Shown in pieces: positions 22,359 to 32,000 of a stretch of DNA of 39,947 nt. Numbering within the stretch: position 1 is the first letter of the stretch; each line of letters begins with the position of its first letter. A program made the translations under genes and the position numbers. A model generated the notes under the pieces. That model was not told where the DNA came from, searched no databases, and worked only from the letters and a program-made list of their open reading frames with translations. This stretch comes from Streptomyces sp. DI166 (GTDB lineage Bacteria; Actinomycetota; Actinomycetes; Streptomycetales; Streptomycetaceae): assembly GCF_900091315.1 (NCBI RefSeq), contig NZ_FLSP01000082.1:1-39947 (forward strand), given 5' to 3'.

Positions 22359-24359
22359 TCAGGCGCCGCCCTCCAGGTGCAGTTCCAGGCTCGTCATCAG
22401 GTGGATCCGGGCGTCCGCCCAGGCGGGGACGGCCGCGTCCACGCTGTCCCTGCCCAAGCGGTCCGCCAGCTCGTCTAGCAGTCCGGCCGCCGTGTGCAGG
22501 CCGGTGCGGCGCAGGGCGGTCGCGTGGTCGGCGAGGCGGGTGCGGGCCGTCGGGGAGAGGTGGCGCAGGCCGTGGTGGGCGGCCTCGGCGAGGGCGCGCA
22601 GGGCCGATTCCATGGCGTGGGTGAGGGGGTCGGTCGTACGGCGGGCCGCGGTGGTGAGTGCCGTGTCGCCGTCGCCGGGGGCGAGGTCGGGGACGACGAC
22701 GCCCCCCGGGGTGAGGACGGCGAGCGGCTCCAGGACGGTGCGGCCGTGGTCGCGGGTCAGCATGCCGCTGATCCACAGGGGTTCGTCGCCGCTGCCGCCC
22801 AGGGCCTCCGCCAGGGCGTCCAGGCGGGCCGGGCACAGGGGGTCGTGCTCGGCGCGGACCAGGACCTCGTTGCCCGCCGCGTCGTGGGCCACGGCCTCCA
22901 GGCGCTGGGCGGCGGGGTCGTAGCCGGCCGGACCTACGGACGCGATCTCCACCACGTGCACCGACTCCGCCTCCACGCGCGGGCGGATCAGCCGCGGCGG
23001 ACGCCCGGCGAGGGTCTTCAGATGGGCGGCGGTGTCCTTCAGAGACAGGGGCGCGGGCAGGTCGAGCCAGGCCGTGCCCACAGGCGTGACACTGGTGGAC
23101 GAGACCCGGCCGCGGGAGATCGTCACCGAACGGTCGGCGGCGCGGGCGGTGTGCTCGCTGACGACGTTCGCGGCGGCCAGCGCGCGCAGGGGCGAGCCGA
23201 GGACGCGGCGGGCCGCGAGGTCGTGGCCGGTGGGGGATCGGTCCTCCGGCACGTCCCAGCTGCGGCGCAGCACCAGGGCGACGCCCGCCTCCGGGTGCGC
23301 GAAACAGACCTCGGCGGTGCGGTCCCGCTCGGTGCCGCCGATCCGGCAGCCCAGCGCCACCAGCCGGACCCGGCGCAGCGGGGTCTCCGGCGCCTCCTTC
23401 GTGCCCAGCACCCCGACCGGGTCCAGGTCGGCGGCCCGCTGCCGGGCGTGCAGTTCGGTCAGCAGCCGCGCCACCCGCTCCGGGTCGTAACGGGCCCCGC
23501 GCACCGCGTACGCGGCGAGCTGCCCGGCCAGCTCCGCGACCGCGCCGGCCGGCCAGGGCAGCGCGGCCGAGGCCAGCGCGTCCCGGGCCCGGCCGAGGGA
23601 ACCGGCGAACACCGGGCCCGCCTGGGGCACGCCGTCGAGGAGCAGGTCGTCGGCGAGCGCCAGCGCGGACCGCAGCGCCTGTTCGCCCCGGCCGCTCGGA
23701 GCGGCGCGGCCACCGACACTGACCTCGGGGTCCGGTCCTTCGGCGTTCGGTCCTCCCATGTCCGCTCTTTCGGCGTCCGCTTTTTCGGCGTCCGCCGCGC
23801 GGAACGCCCACACCGCCAGCGCCACGACCTCGCCGCGCAGGTCGTCGGCGGCGTCGGTGAGGGCGTAGCCCGGCTCGTGCGGGACCGGGAAACGGACGGT
23901 GCACGTGGGCAGTTCGGCCCGGGGGGTCGGGTCGGCCGGGGTGGGGCGGTGCAGGCGGGCGGTGTAGCCGCGGTCCAGGGTGCGGCGGGCGGCGTTCAGG
24001 GCCGGGCGGCCGAGCGCCGTCTCCAGCGACCCGTCGTCGAACTCGCCCGGGGACCAGTCCACGAACTCCCTGCGCTCTCCGCCCTCCGCGCTCCGCCGGT
24101 ACGCCAGCACCAGGCAGATCCGGTGCCGGCAGATCCCGGGCGCCGCGCAGCCGCACTCCGCGCCGTCCAGGCCCCGGCCCGGCGGCAGGGAGGTGACGGT
24201 GCCGTCGGGGAAACGTCCGGTCACGGTGGTGTCGTCGGCGACGCTCAGCTCCGGGCCCGCACCCGCCGCGAGATCCTTCTCGGCGCGCTTGACGAGCCCC
24301 CGGTTGGCGAGCGAGACCAGCGTCTCGGGAGTGAGTGCCAGCAGGTCGGCGCGGCTCAT
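22359..24359 (-). CDS. SWIM zinc-finger protein (YehQ-like)
   Basis: The 666-aa protein carries a SWIM motif near its N-terminus: C69-G-C71, then C77-R-H79 in AECGCAAPGICRHRICLV. SWIM fingers bind zinc and contact DNA or protein. The rest is helical and rich in Ala/Leu, without another domain I can name; a low-complexity DAEKADAERADM-type stretch lies around residue 200. It is the last gene of the five-gene operon, joined to the VWA gene by ATGA at 24356-24359. Position and domain match E. coli YehQ. It converges on the SNF2 gene. Confidence 0.82.
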   Translation of the reverse strand: MSRADLLALTPETLVSLANRGLVKRAEKDLAAGAGPELSVADDTTVTGRFPDGTVTSLPPGRGLDGAECGCAAPGICRHRICLVLAYRRSAEGGERREFVDWSPGEFDDGSLETALGRPALNAARRTLDRGYTARLHRPTPADPTPRAELPTCTVRFPVPHEPGYALTDAADDLRGEVVALAVWAFRAADAEKADAERADMGGPNAEGPDPEVSVGGRAAPSGRGEQALRSALALADDLLLDGVPQAGPVFAGSLGRARDALASAALPWPAGAVAELAGQLAAYAVRGARYDPERVARLLTELHARQRAADLDPVGVLGTKEAPETPLRRVRLVALGCRIGGTERDRTAEVCFAHPEAGVALVLRRSWDVPEDRSPTGHDLAARRVLGSPLRALAAANVVSEHTARAADRSVTISRGRVSSTSVTPVGTAWLDLPAPLSLKDTAAHLKTLAGRPPRLIRPRVEAESVHVVEIASVGPAGYDPAAQRLEAVAHDAAGNEVLVRAEHDPLCPARLDALAEALGGSGDEPLWISGMLTRDHGRTVLEPLAVLTPGGVVVPDLAPGDGDTALTTAARRTTDPLTHAMESALRALAEAAHHGLRHLSPTARTRLADHATALRRTGLHTAAGLLDELADRLGRDSVDAAVPAWADARIHLMTSLELHLEGGA

Positions 24360-25522
24360 CGGCCCACCTTCCCGGCCACGAACTCCGCGAGCCTTCCCGG
24401 CGTCATCGCGCCCACCGGGGCACCGGCGTCCGCGAGCCGCCCGGCCAGGGCCCGGTCGTAGACGGGGTCGGCCTCCTCGTCGAGCGCGGCCAGGCAGAGC
24501 ACCGTGGTGCCCTGCTCGACCAGCCCGCGCACGGTACGGACCAGGCGGTACGCATCGCCCCCCTCGAAGAAGTCCGAGACGATCGCGACGATCGTCCGCC
24601 GCGGGTTCTCCACCAGCCCCGCGCCGTAGTCCACGGCCCGCGCGATGTCGGTGCCGCCGCCGAGCTGCACCCCCATCAGCAGCTCCACCGGGTCGGACAC
24701 CTCCGAGGTGAGGTCCACGACCTCGGTGTCGAAGGCGACGAGATGGGTCTTCAGGCCCGGCAGGCTCCACAGGCAGGCCGCGGTGACCGCGGAGTGGATC
24801 ACGGAGCCCGCCATCGAGCCCGACTGGTCGACCAGCAGCACCAGTTGCCACTGTTCGAGACGGCGCCGCGTGCGGGCGTGGAAGTGCGGGCGCTGGATGA
24901 GGATGCGCCGCTGCTCGGGCTGGTAGTGGGCGAGGTTGGCGCGGATGGTCGCCCGGTGGTCGAAGTCACGGGCCAGCGGGAGCCGGCTCGGACGGCGGGA
25001 GCGGGCACCGGTGAAGGCCTGGCGGACCTCCGGCCGCAGCCGTTCCATCAGCTCCCGGACGACGGAGTCCACGATCCGGCGCGCGGCGGCGAGCACCTGA
25101 GGGTTCATCAGGTGCTTGGTGCGCAGGACGGCCCGCAGCAGTGCCTGGCTCGGCTCGACCCGGGCCAGCACGTCCGGGTCGGTGACGATCTCATGGACGC
25201 CGTAGTTCTCCACCGCGTCCCGCTCCAGCCGTTCCACCGTCTCCTTCGGGAACAGCCGGTGGATGTCGTCCAGCCAGTCCACGGCGGTGACCTGCGAGGG
25301 CCCGGTGCCACCGGCCCGCGAACCGCTGGGCCTGCGCACCCCGCGCCGCCGCAGGTCCTCGTCCCTCCCGTACAGCCAGTCCAGCGCGGAGTCGCGCTCG
25401 GCCGCCGTCCCGTGCAGGGGGCCGGTGCAGCTCTCGGCCGGTGCGCCGAGGATGAGCCGCCAGCGTTCCAGGGTGGGGTCGGGGGTGTTCATGGGGCGGT
25501 CCTCGGGCCGTGGCGTGCTCAT
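24356..25522 (-). CDS. VWA-domain protein (YehP-like)
   Basis: A 388-aa protein has an Arg-rich helical N-terminal part and a C-terminal von Willebrand A domain with a complete MIDAS: D232-Q-S234-G-S236 in LLVDQSGSMAGS, the conserved T291-D292 in GGGTDIARAV and D317 in IVSDFFEGGD. VWA domains bind partners through a Mg2+ ion and commonly pair with MoxR ATPases as adaptor subunits. The ATG at 25522 overlaps the DUF5682 stop (TCAT, 25519-25522), as at every other junction of this operon; an ATG at 25492 in the same frame is the alternative. Both starts lie inside a tandem repeat. It corresponds to E. coli YehP. Confidence 0.88.
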   Translation of the reverse strand: MSTPRPEDRPMNTPDPTLERWRLILGAPAESCTGPLHGTAAERDSALDWLYGRDEDLRRRGVRRPSGSRAGGTGPSQVTAVDWLDDIHRLFPKETVERLERDAVENYGVHEIVTDPDVLARVEPSQALLRAVLRTKHLMNPQVLAAARRIVDSVVRELMERLRPEVRQAFTGARSRRPSRLPLARDFDHRATIRANLAHYQPEQRRILIQRPHFHARTRRRLEQWQLVLLVDQSGSMAGSVIHSAVTAACLWSLPGLKTHLVAFDTEVVDLTSEVSDPVELLMGVQLGGGTDIARAVDYGAGLVENPRRTIVAIVSDFFEGGDAYRLVRTVRGLVEQGTTVLCLAALDEEADPVYDRALAGRLADAGAPVGAMTPGRLAEFVAGKVGR

Positions 25523-25626
25523 CGGGCCGTCCTCGGGCCGGTGGTGTGTTCGTTGGGGTGTGGCGTTCTCGGGCCGGTGGTGTGTTCGTCGGGGCGTGAC
25601 GTCCTTGGCCCCATGGCGTGTTCATC
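25485..25626 (-). repeat. Imperfect tandem repeat at the DUF5682/VWA junction
   Basis: On the minus strand a core like GAACACACCACCGGCCCGAG recurs with unit starts spaced 36, 36, 31 and 31 nt. The first units encode the DEHxxGPRT-type repeats at the C-terminus of DUF5682. Later units form that gene's stop and both candidate ATGs of the VWA gene (ATGAGCACG and ATGAACACC). Change in unit length from 36 to 31 shifts the frame. The repeat probably arose by slippage. Confidence 0.75.
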
Positions 25627-27939
25627 GCGGCACGGCGTCCTCAGGCCGTGGCGGGTGAGGAGGTCGGTCACCGCGGCCTCCAGAGCTTTGGCGCGGGCGA
25701 GTCGCAGGGGGTCGGCGGTGGTGCGCAGGAGGGCCCGGGCGGAGCCGGCCCGGCCGCGGCGCTCCAGCAGGTGCGCGGCGACGGCCTCGCGTTCGCGGGG
25801 CGGGAAGAAGGCGAACGCCTGGCGCAGGGCGGGCAGTCCGGCGTGGAAGGTGTCCTCGGTCATCGCCGCGACGATGTCGTCCAGCACGTCGACCAGGGTC
25901 CCGTCACCCCGGCCGACCTCCTCCCGGGCCACCGCGAACAGCCCGGCGAGCCAGTCGCCGAGGGCGTCCGGGGCGAGGGCCCGTACCGTCGCCGCCGGAT
26001 CGGCCGCACCGCCCAGGGCCCACCCCAACCCGCAGGCCGCGCCCCGCAGATCCTGCGGCGCGAGGGGGTCCCCGGCGATACGGGCGGCGGCCTCGGCGGC
26101 GGCCTCCCGGGTGATCGGCACCGCCTCGGGCGCGTACCGCAGCGCGTCCCGTACGGCAGCCAGCGCGCGCAGTCTGCCGAGGTCCACGCCGCCCCCGCTG
26201 CCGTGCAGACCCTCCGCCAGCCACAGCGCCCGCCGTACGGCGCCCGCGACGACCGCGCCCAGGACAGGGCCCCGGGCCACGCCGAAGACACGGTCGTGCC
26301 GCCACAGCCCCAGCGCGGTCGCCAGCACCTCGCCGAGCGGGCCGAGTTCACGGACCCGGCCGACCCGGTCCGCCAGCGTGTCCAGCAGATCGGCGGAGAG
26401 CGGGCCCACCCCGCACAGCACCGCGTCGAACAGCAGCCCGGCCAGCGGCCCGGCGTCCGTCCCGGCCGTGTGCGCGCGCTCGGCGAGCAGCACCGAGGCC
26501 GCCTCCTCCAGCCGGGCCCCGTAGGCGCCCGCCTCGATCAGCGCCGCCTCCCGCCCGGCCTTCGGTGACGGCTCCCAGCGCTCGGTGAACACCGGGTCCG
26601 CGCTGTCGGCAGGTCCGGAGACCCGGGTGAAGCCGGGCACGCCGAGCACCCGCAGCCGGTGCAGCACCCGGCTGCGCTCCAGGCCGCGCGGCTCGGTGAG
26701 GTCCAGACGCACGGGGCCCTCGGCGCCGTCGAGACCCAGCCGGGCGAGCCGTTCGGCCACGTCGTGCACCAGCGGCGGCAGCGGGGTGTCGGGGTGCAGC
26801 GCGCCCTCGGCCGTACCGGTGCAGGCGGCGACCATCTCGGCCACCACCGGATGCGTGCCCGCGTGCAGCGTGCCCCGGGTCGTCCACGGCAGCGGCCGGT
26901 CCAGGTCGTCCGTGATCAGCGCGCCCGCCAGCCCGTCCAGCACGTCCACCCGGGCCTCGTACGGATGCCCACGCATCAGCGCCAGCCCCTGCGCGAGCGA
27001 GCGCGCCGCCACCAGGGCGGCCGTGGACACCGCGATCCCGCGCCCTCGCAGCCGCTCGGCGACCGCGCGCGTCAGCTCACCCGCGGCGGCCTCCGCCCCG
27101 CTCTCCCACAGCCGCTGGTAGTAGCCCGGCGACGGCATCCCCGACTGGTAGCCACCGAACGCGTCCAACTGCCGGAAGGAGTAAGGCACCAGGAAGCTCC
27201 CGCCCAGCGCCCCCTCGGGCGGCTCGGGAACCTCGGGCCACTGCGTCCCGCCCACTGCCGCGAGCGCGCGCAGCGCCGGGCGGTGGAAGCCGCCCGTCAC
27301 CACCAGCACCGGCCGCCCGCCGCTGCGGGCCACCGCCGCGCGCACCCAGGACGCCATGTACTCCTCGCGCGCCCGGTCGCCCGCGTCCGCCTCCGCGTCC
27401 CCGCGCACCAGGTCGAAGTAGGTGTCCAGCCGCTCCTGGAGCCCGTCGGGGTCGTCCGCCACCTCGAACAGCCCGTCCCACAGCGCGTCCACCGAGTCCA
27501 CCGAGAACCGCTCGCACAACCGCGCCGTCGCCTCCGCGTACCGCGCCTCGGCGTCCGCGTACCGGTTGGCGGCGCCCTCTGCGCGTTCGGTGAACGCCGG
27601 ATGCCAGGCCGGCAGGTCGATGAACCGCACCTGTGCGCCCGCCGCCCGCCCGTCGCGCAGTGCGATCCACTCCGGGGAGTAGTCGCACAGCGGCGCCCAC
27701 GAGGTCGCCACTCGCGTCTCGTCCCGGTAGTGGCTGAACACCGCCACCGGCAGCCGGTGTTCGAGCAGCAGCTCGTCCAGCCGCCCGTTCATGTCCGCGG
27801 GCCCCTCCACCAGCACGTACGCCGGCCGCAGCGCGGCGATCGCCCGCGCGACGAGCCGGGCGCAGGCGGGGGAGTGGTGCCGTACGCCGATGAAGTGGGC
27901 CGTCTCCGGGGAAGGAGCCGCCGCCGGGTCCGTCGCCAT
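25519..27939 (-). CDS. DUF5682 family protein (YehM-like)
   Basis: The 806-aa protein begins with ETAHFIGVRHHSPACARLVA and YVLVEGPADMNGRLDELLLE. These recall the TraB/PrgY-like fold (GxRHxxP near the N-terminus, VEGP at the second strand), as in DUF5682. A further conserved patch is VVTGGFHRPALRAL at about residue 260. The remainder is helical and Ala/Leu/Arg-rich without a named domain. The C-terminus is a tandem repeat of DEHxxGPRT units that probably has no structural role. The ATG overlaps the MoxR stop by 4 nt. It occupies the position of E. coli YehM in the MoxR-VWA-SWIM locus. Enzymatic activity is unknown. Confidence 0.82.
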   Translation of the reverse strand: MATDPAAAPSPETAHFIGVRHHSPACARLVARAIAALRPAYVLVEGPADMNGRLDELLLEHRLPVAVFSHYRDETRVATSWAPLCDYSPEWIALRDGRAAGAQVRFIDLPAWHPAFTERAEGAANRYADAEARYAEATARLCERFSVDSVDALWDGLFEVADDPDGLQERLDTYFDLVRGDAEADAGDRAREEYMASWVRAAVARSGGRPVLVVTGGFHRPALRALAAVGGTQWPEVPEPPEGALGGSFLVPYSFRQLDAFGGYQSGMPSPGYYQRLWESGAEAAAGELTRAVAERLRGRGIAVSTAALVAARSLAQGLALMRGHPYEARVDVLDGLAGALITDDLDRPLPWTTRGTLHAGTHPVVAEMVAACTGTAEGALHPDTPLPPLVHDVAERLARLGLDGAEGPVRLDLTEPRGLERSRVLHRLRVLGVPGFTRVSGPADSADPVFTERWEPSPKAGREAALIEAGAYGARLEEAASVLLAERAHTAGTDAGPLAGLLFDAVLCGVGPLSADLLDTLADRVGRVRELGPLGEVLATALGLWRHDRVFGVARGPVLGAVVAGAVRRALWLAEGLHGSGGGVDLGRLRALAAVRDALRYAPEAVPITREAAAEAAARIAGDPLAPQDLRGAACGLGWALGGAADPAATVRALAPDALGDWLAGLFAVAREEVGRGDGTLVDVLDDIVAAMTEDTFHAGLPALRQAFAFFPPREREAVAAHLLERRGRAGSARALLRTTADPLRLARAKALEAAVTDLLTRHGLRTPCRDEHAMGPRTSRPDEHTTGPRTPHPNEHTTGPRTAR

Positions 27940-29033
27940 CAGTCCGCCAGCAGATGCCGTGCGTCGTGCAGTGCCCGCCACTGTCCGCCCTTGCGGCGCG
28001 GCACCTCCTGCTCCAGGAAGCGGCGCAGCCGGGCCAGGTCCTCGGGGCTGTCCTTGGCCGCCGTGCCCGCGAGGCTCGCCACCACGTCGGCCGCCGTGCC
28101 GGGCTCGCCGCGCAGGAACCAGCCGCGCACCCCGACCGCGTGGGCGACGGACACGGCCTCGGCGGTGCTCATCACCGTGGACATCCGCTCCCCGCGCTCG
28201 GCCGCCCCGCGCAGCTCGCGGAAGGTGCCCACCAGCACCTCCAGCACGTCCCGGCGCGGCGGCGCGGTCACCCCGGACTGCTTCAGCAGCGCCGTCGCCT
28301 CGGCCTCGACCAGGGCGAGTTCGGTGTCGAAGTCGGGGATCGGGAAGACGGTCTCGAAGTTGAAGCGGCGCTTGAGCGCGGCGCTCATCTCGTTGACGCC
28401 CCGGTCGCGGGTGTTGGCGGTGGCGATGACGTTGAAGCCCTGCCGCGCGAAGACCATGCCCTCGGGGCCGTCCAGCTCCGGGATCGCGATGACCCGGTCG
28501 GACAGCAGCGACAGCAGACAGTCCTGCACCTCCAGTGGACAGCGGGTGATCTCCTCGAACCGCACGATCCGCCCCTCCGCCATGCCGCGCAGCATGGGCG
28601 CGGGGACGAGGGAGCGCGGCGAGGGGCCCTCGGAGACCAGCAGCGCGTAGTTCCAGGAGTACTTGATCTGGTCCTCGGTGGTCGCCGCCCCGCCCTGCAC
28701 GGTGAGCGCCGAGTCCCCGCTGACCGCCGCCGCGATCAGCTCGGACAGCAGCGACTTCGCGGTGCCGGGTTCGCCCACCAGCATCAGACCCCGGTTGGTG
28801 GCGAGCGTGACCAGGGCCCGCTCCACCAGGGACACGTTGCCGACGAACTTGCGGCTGATCCCGGCCTGTTCGTCGCCGACGACGAACCGCAGCGCGGCCC
28901 GCAGACCCATCTGCCAGCCGGGCGGACGGGGACCGTCGTCGGCGGCGCGCAGCGCGGCCAGCTCGTCGGCGTAGCGGACCTCGGCGGGCGGCCGCTGGAG
29001 CAGCGGCTCGGTGGACTCCTCGGTGACGGTCAC
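27939..29033 (-). CDS. MoxR-type AAA+ ATPase (YehL-like)
   Basis: A 364-aa ATPase has Walker A GEPGTAKS at 87-94 (MoxR-type, with Ala-Lys), Walker B IVRFEE near 157-161, sensor 1 Asn in IATANTRD at about 207, and KRRF with the arginine finger near 223. MoxR ATPases form rings that remodel or load metal cofactors into partners, usually through VWA proteins. The GTG at 29033 overlaps the TGA of the upstream WGR-DUF4132 gene (TCAC, 29030-29033); a longer frame continues upstream but inside that gene. It is part of the five-gene operon and corresponds to E. coli YehL. Confidence 0.9.
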   Translation of the reverse strand: MTVTEESTEPLLQRPPAEVRYADELAALRAADDGPRPPGWQMGLRAALRFVVGDEQAGISRKFVGNVSLVERALVTLATNRGLMLVGEPGTAKSLLSELIAAAVSGDSALTVQGGAATTEDQIKYSWNYALLVSEGPSPRSLVPAPMLRGMAEGRIVRFEEITRCPLEVQDCLLSLLSDRVIAIPELDGPEGMVFARQGFNVIATANTRDRGVNEMSAALKRRFNFETVFPIPDFDTELALVEAEATALLKQSGVTAPPRRDVLEVLVGTFRELRGAAERGERMSTVMSTAEAVSVAHAVGVRGWFLRGEPGTAADVVASLAGTAAKDSPEDLARLRRFLEQEVPRRKGGQWRALHDARHLLAD

Positions 29034-32000
29034 TTGGCGGTCACCTCGGTGAGGTCGGCGAGCAGCTCGGAGGCGATGACCGGGCCGATCCCGGAGAAGG
29101 GGGCCGTGTTGTCCGTGTGGCGCCAGAAGTTGTGGGGGGCCTCGCTCAGCCACACCGCGCGGAAGGTCTGGTCGCCGAGCATGTCGACGGCGCCGACCGC
29201 GATCCCCGGGTCGAGGTCGATGACCAGGTACCGCTTCTCGTCCAGGCGGCGCAGGAACCAGTTCTCCACGCCCGCGTCCTGCGGCTCGCCGCGCTCCCAG
29301 CCCCGCTTGGTCAGACCGAGCAGCTTGCCGACCGGCACCGTGGCCCCCTCGAACCGGGTGAGCCGGTTGCCGCGCGCCTCGTCCTCGGTGAGGGCGTGCA
29401 CCGCCCGGCCGAGCTGCGGGAACGGCTGGAGGATCTCGTAGTCGGCGAACAGCTCCGACCAGGCGCCCAGCTCCTCTCCCAGGTGCAGCGGATGGGCCAG
29501 CCGTACGCCCGCCTGCTCCGGCAGCGTCAGCTCGTCGTCCTCGACGTCCGCGAACGTCCGGTCCTCCGCGACCCGGAACGCCGTCACCTCGCCGTCGATG
29601 TCACGGAGCCAGACCAGCCGCCGCACCAGGTGCCACAGCAGCGGATGGGCCACGAACAGGTCCTGGAACTCCCCGGCCGTCCAGGAGCGCTGGGTCACCA
29701 TCGCCGCCTCCAGGCGCCGCACCTGGTCGGCGGCGACGGTGCGCACATCCTTCTTCAGCGCGGCGAACCGCTTGCGCTCGGCCGGGGCCAGCTCCGGGTC
29801 GTCCTTGGCGGCGGGCGCGGGCAGGGCCTTGCGGCGCTTGCCGTCGGAGTCCAGGACGTAGGGGCGCAGCTGCTCGTCGAAGCCGACGGTGAACCGCCGG
29901 GTGCCGTAGTCGATGACGGTGCTGCCGTCCGCGTCCAGGCCGAAGTCGGGCACCAGCCGGTCGCCGAGCTGCTCGGCGGTCAGCCCGAGGCCCTCGGCCA
30001 CCTCGGCGATCTTCTCCTGGGCGCGGGTCTTCAGGGCCTTGAACGGCACACGCTGGGCGATGCCGTGGAGATGCATCAGCGCCACGTCGGTGCCGATCGC
30101 GGCGAGCACGTTCAGCCCCTCGACCGCGCGGTGGTGGGCGTTCTCCCCGGGCCAGGCGCGAATGACGGGGGTGAGCCGCCGTACCACCTCGTCGTCGCCG
30201 AGCCGGCCGAGCGCGTGCAGCGCCCAGCTGTCCTTCGCGGGCATCCCGGCCAGCCGCCAGTGCTCGAACACACCCCAGGCGAAGGCCGACAGCGACTGCG
30301 CGGTGCAGTGCTTGGTCAGCACGGCCAGGCCCGGGTAGAACTCGCCCGGCTTGGACAGCGCGAGCACGGTCAGCACGTGCCGCACCGCGTGCGTGGGCAG
30401 CGCCCCGCCCTCCTTGAGCAGGATCTGCGGCAGCAGCGCGGGCTCGGCCCAGGCGCCGACGGCCGGCATCCGGGCGGGCAGGGTGCTCTCCAGCGGATCG
30501 GCGGACAGCGCCTCCGCGACGATGTCCGCGCACTCCGGTCCGGCCGCCGCGGACGCCGCGAGGACGGCGTCGGCGCCGTGGGCGTCCGCCAGCACGCGCA
30601 GCGCCTGCTCGGCGGCCTGTCGGGCCACCCCGGCCCTGCCGACGGCGCCCGGCACGAGGTAGGGGACGGCGGCGAGACCGTGCCGCTTCAGCCAGGCGCG
30701 GGCCGTGGCGTCGGCCGACTTCAGCCGGACCAGCCAGCCCGCCACCAGGGCGGCGACCTCGGCGCTGAGGAACGGCATGATCAGCACGCCCAGGTCGGCG
30801 GGGTGCCGGGTGGCGGCGCGCACCATCAGCGCCAGCGCGTCCGTCTCGAACCGCGCGGCGATCGGCTTCAGGACGGACCCGCCGTACCAGTAGTCGTCGG
30901 GTTCGCACAGGTGCAGGAACGGGCGGACCTCGTCCTCGGGCCGGAGGACGAACAGCAGGGCGTCCCGGAGGTCCCCCATCGGCACGCCGTTGCGGAGACT
31001 CTCCAGCTCCCGGGTCCAGTCGTGCGTGAGGTAGTACCGCCCGTACGGGGAGGTGACCTCGGCCCAGGACTCCCGCTCCTCGGGCAGCCACGCGACCCGG
31101 GGCCCCGGAACCGCGGGCGCCTCGCCCGCCACGCGCGGCTTGGCGGCCTTGCGCCGCTTCTCCCACGGCGGGCTGACCAGCAGCGCGGGCAGCGCCTCGA
31201 CGGGAGCCTCTTCCACCCGGGCCGAGGCGGAGAGCCGCGCTTCGACGAACTCGGCGACCGCTGAGGGCAGTTGGGGCAGCGCCGCCGTCGTCACATCCGG
31301 GTGGGCCAGGATGTGCGCCGTCAGCAACTGCCCCGCCAACGGGGCCCTCTCACCCGTACCCGTCGCCGCCGCGCCCATCAGCCGCAGCGCGCGCACGGGA
31401 TAGCGCCGCATCGCCTCCATCAGGTACGGCCGTACGTTCTTGTCGCCCGCGCGGTCCAGCAGCACCTGGAACGCCTCGTCCGTGGGCAGCTCCACCAGGG
31501 CGGCCGCGAGGGCGCGCTGCTTGTCGGCGCCGTACGCCTGGTCCAGGCCGGCCCCGACCACCGTACCGATGCCCGGGCCGACGCCCTCGGCGAGCGTGGC
31601 GACCAGCGCCATCGTCCAGCCGTTCCAGCCGAACTCGAACTCGCCGTTGAAGTGGGCGAGCTGCTCGGGCGAGTTGAGCGAGCACAGCAGCATCGACCGC
31701 AGATCGCCCTGGGCGACCTGGTCCGCCTCCGCGGCGGCCTCGGCGGCCCAGTCCAGCTCGGAGGGCACCACGTAGGAGACGACGAGGCGGCGGCGCGTGG
31801 TGTCCCGGCACTTGGCCAGTACGTCGACGACCTGCCGGTAGGTGTCGTCGTCCGCCGCGCTGACCAACGCCCGGATCCGGTCGGCGAAGTCGCGGGCGCG
31901 GTGGTCGGCCGTGGTCGTCCCGGAGCGGTACCGGATCCACCAGTCCTCGCGCTGCGAGCCGTACTGCTTCCAGTAGGCCTCGATGTCGAAGAAGTCCACG

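Noticed and set aside
24360..24851. N-terminal extension of the SWIM protein
   Set aside because: This part overlaps the VWA gene in another frame; the ATGA overlap at 24356-24359 gives the proper start.
25485..25626. Tandem repeats considered as a CRISPR array
   Set aside because: Units are imperfect, without distinct spacers, and lie within coding sequence; no cas gene is near.
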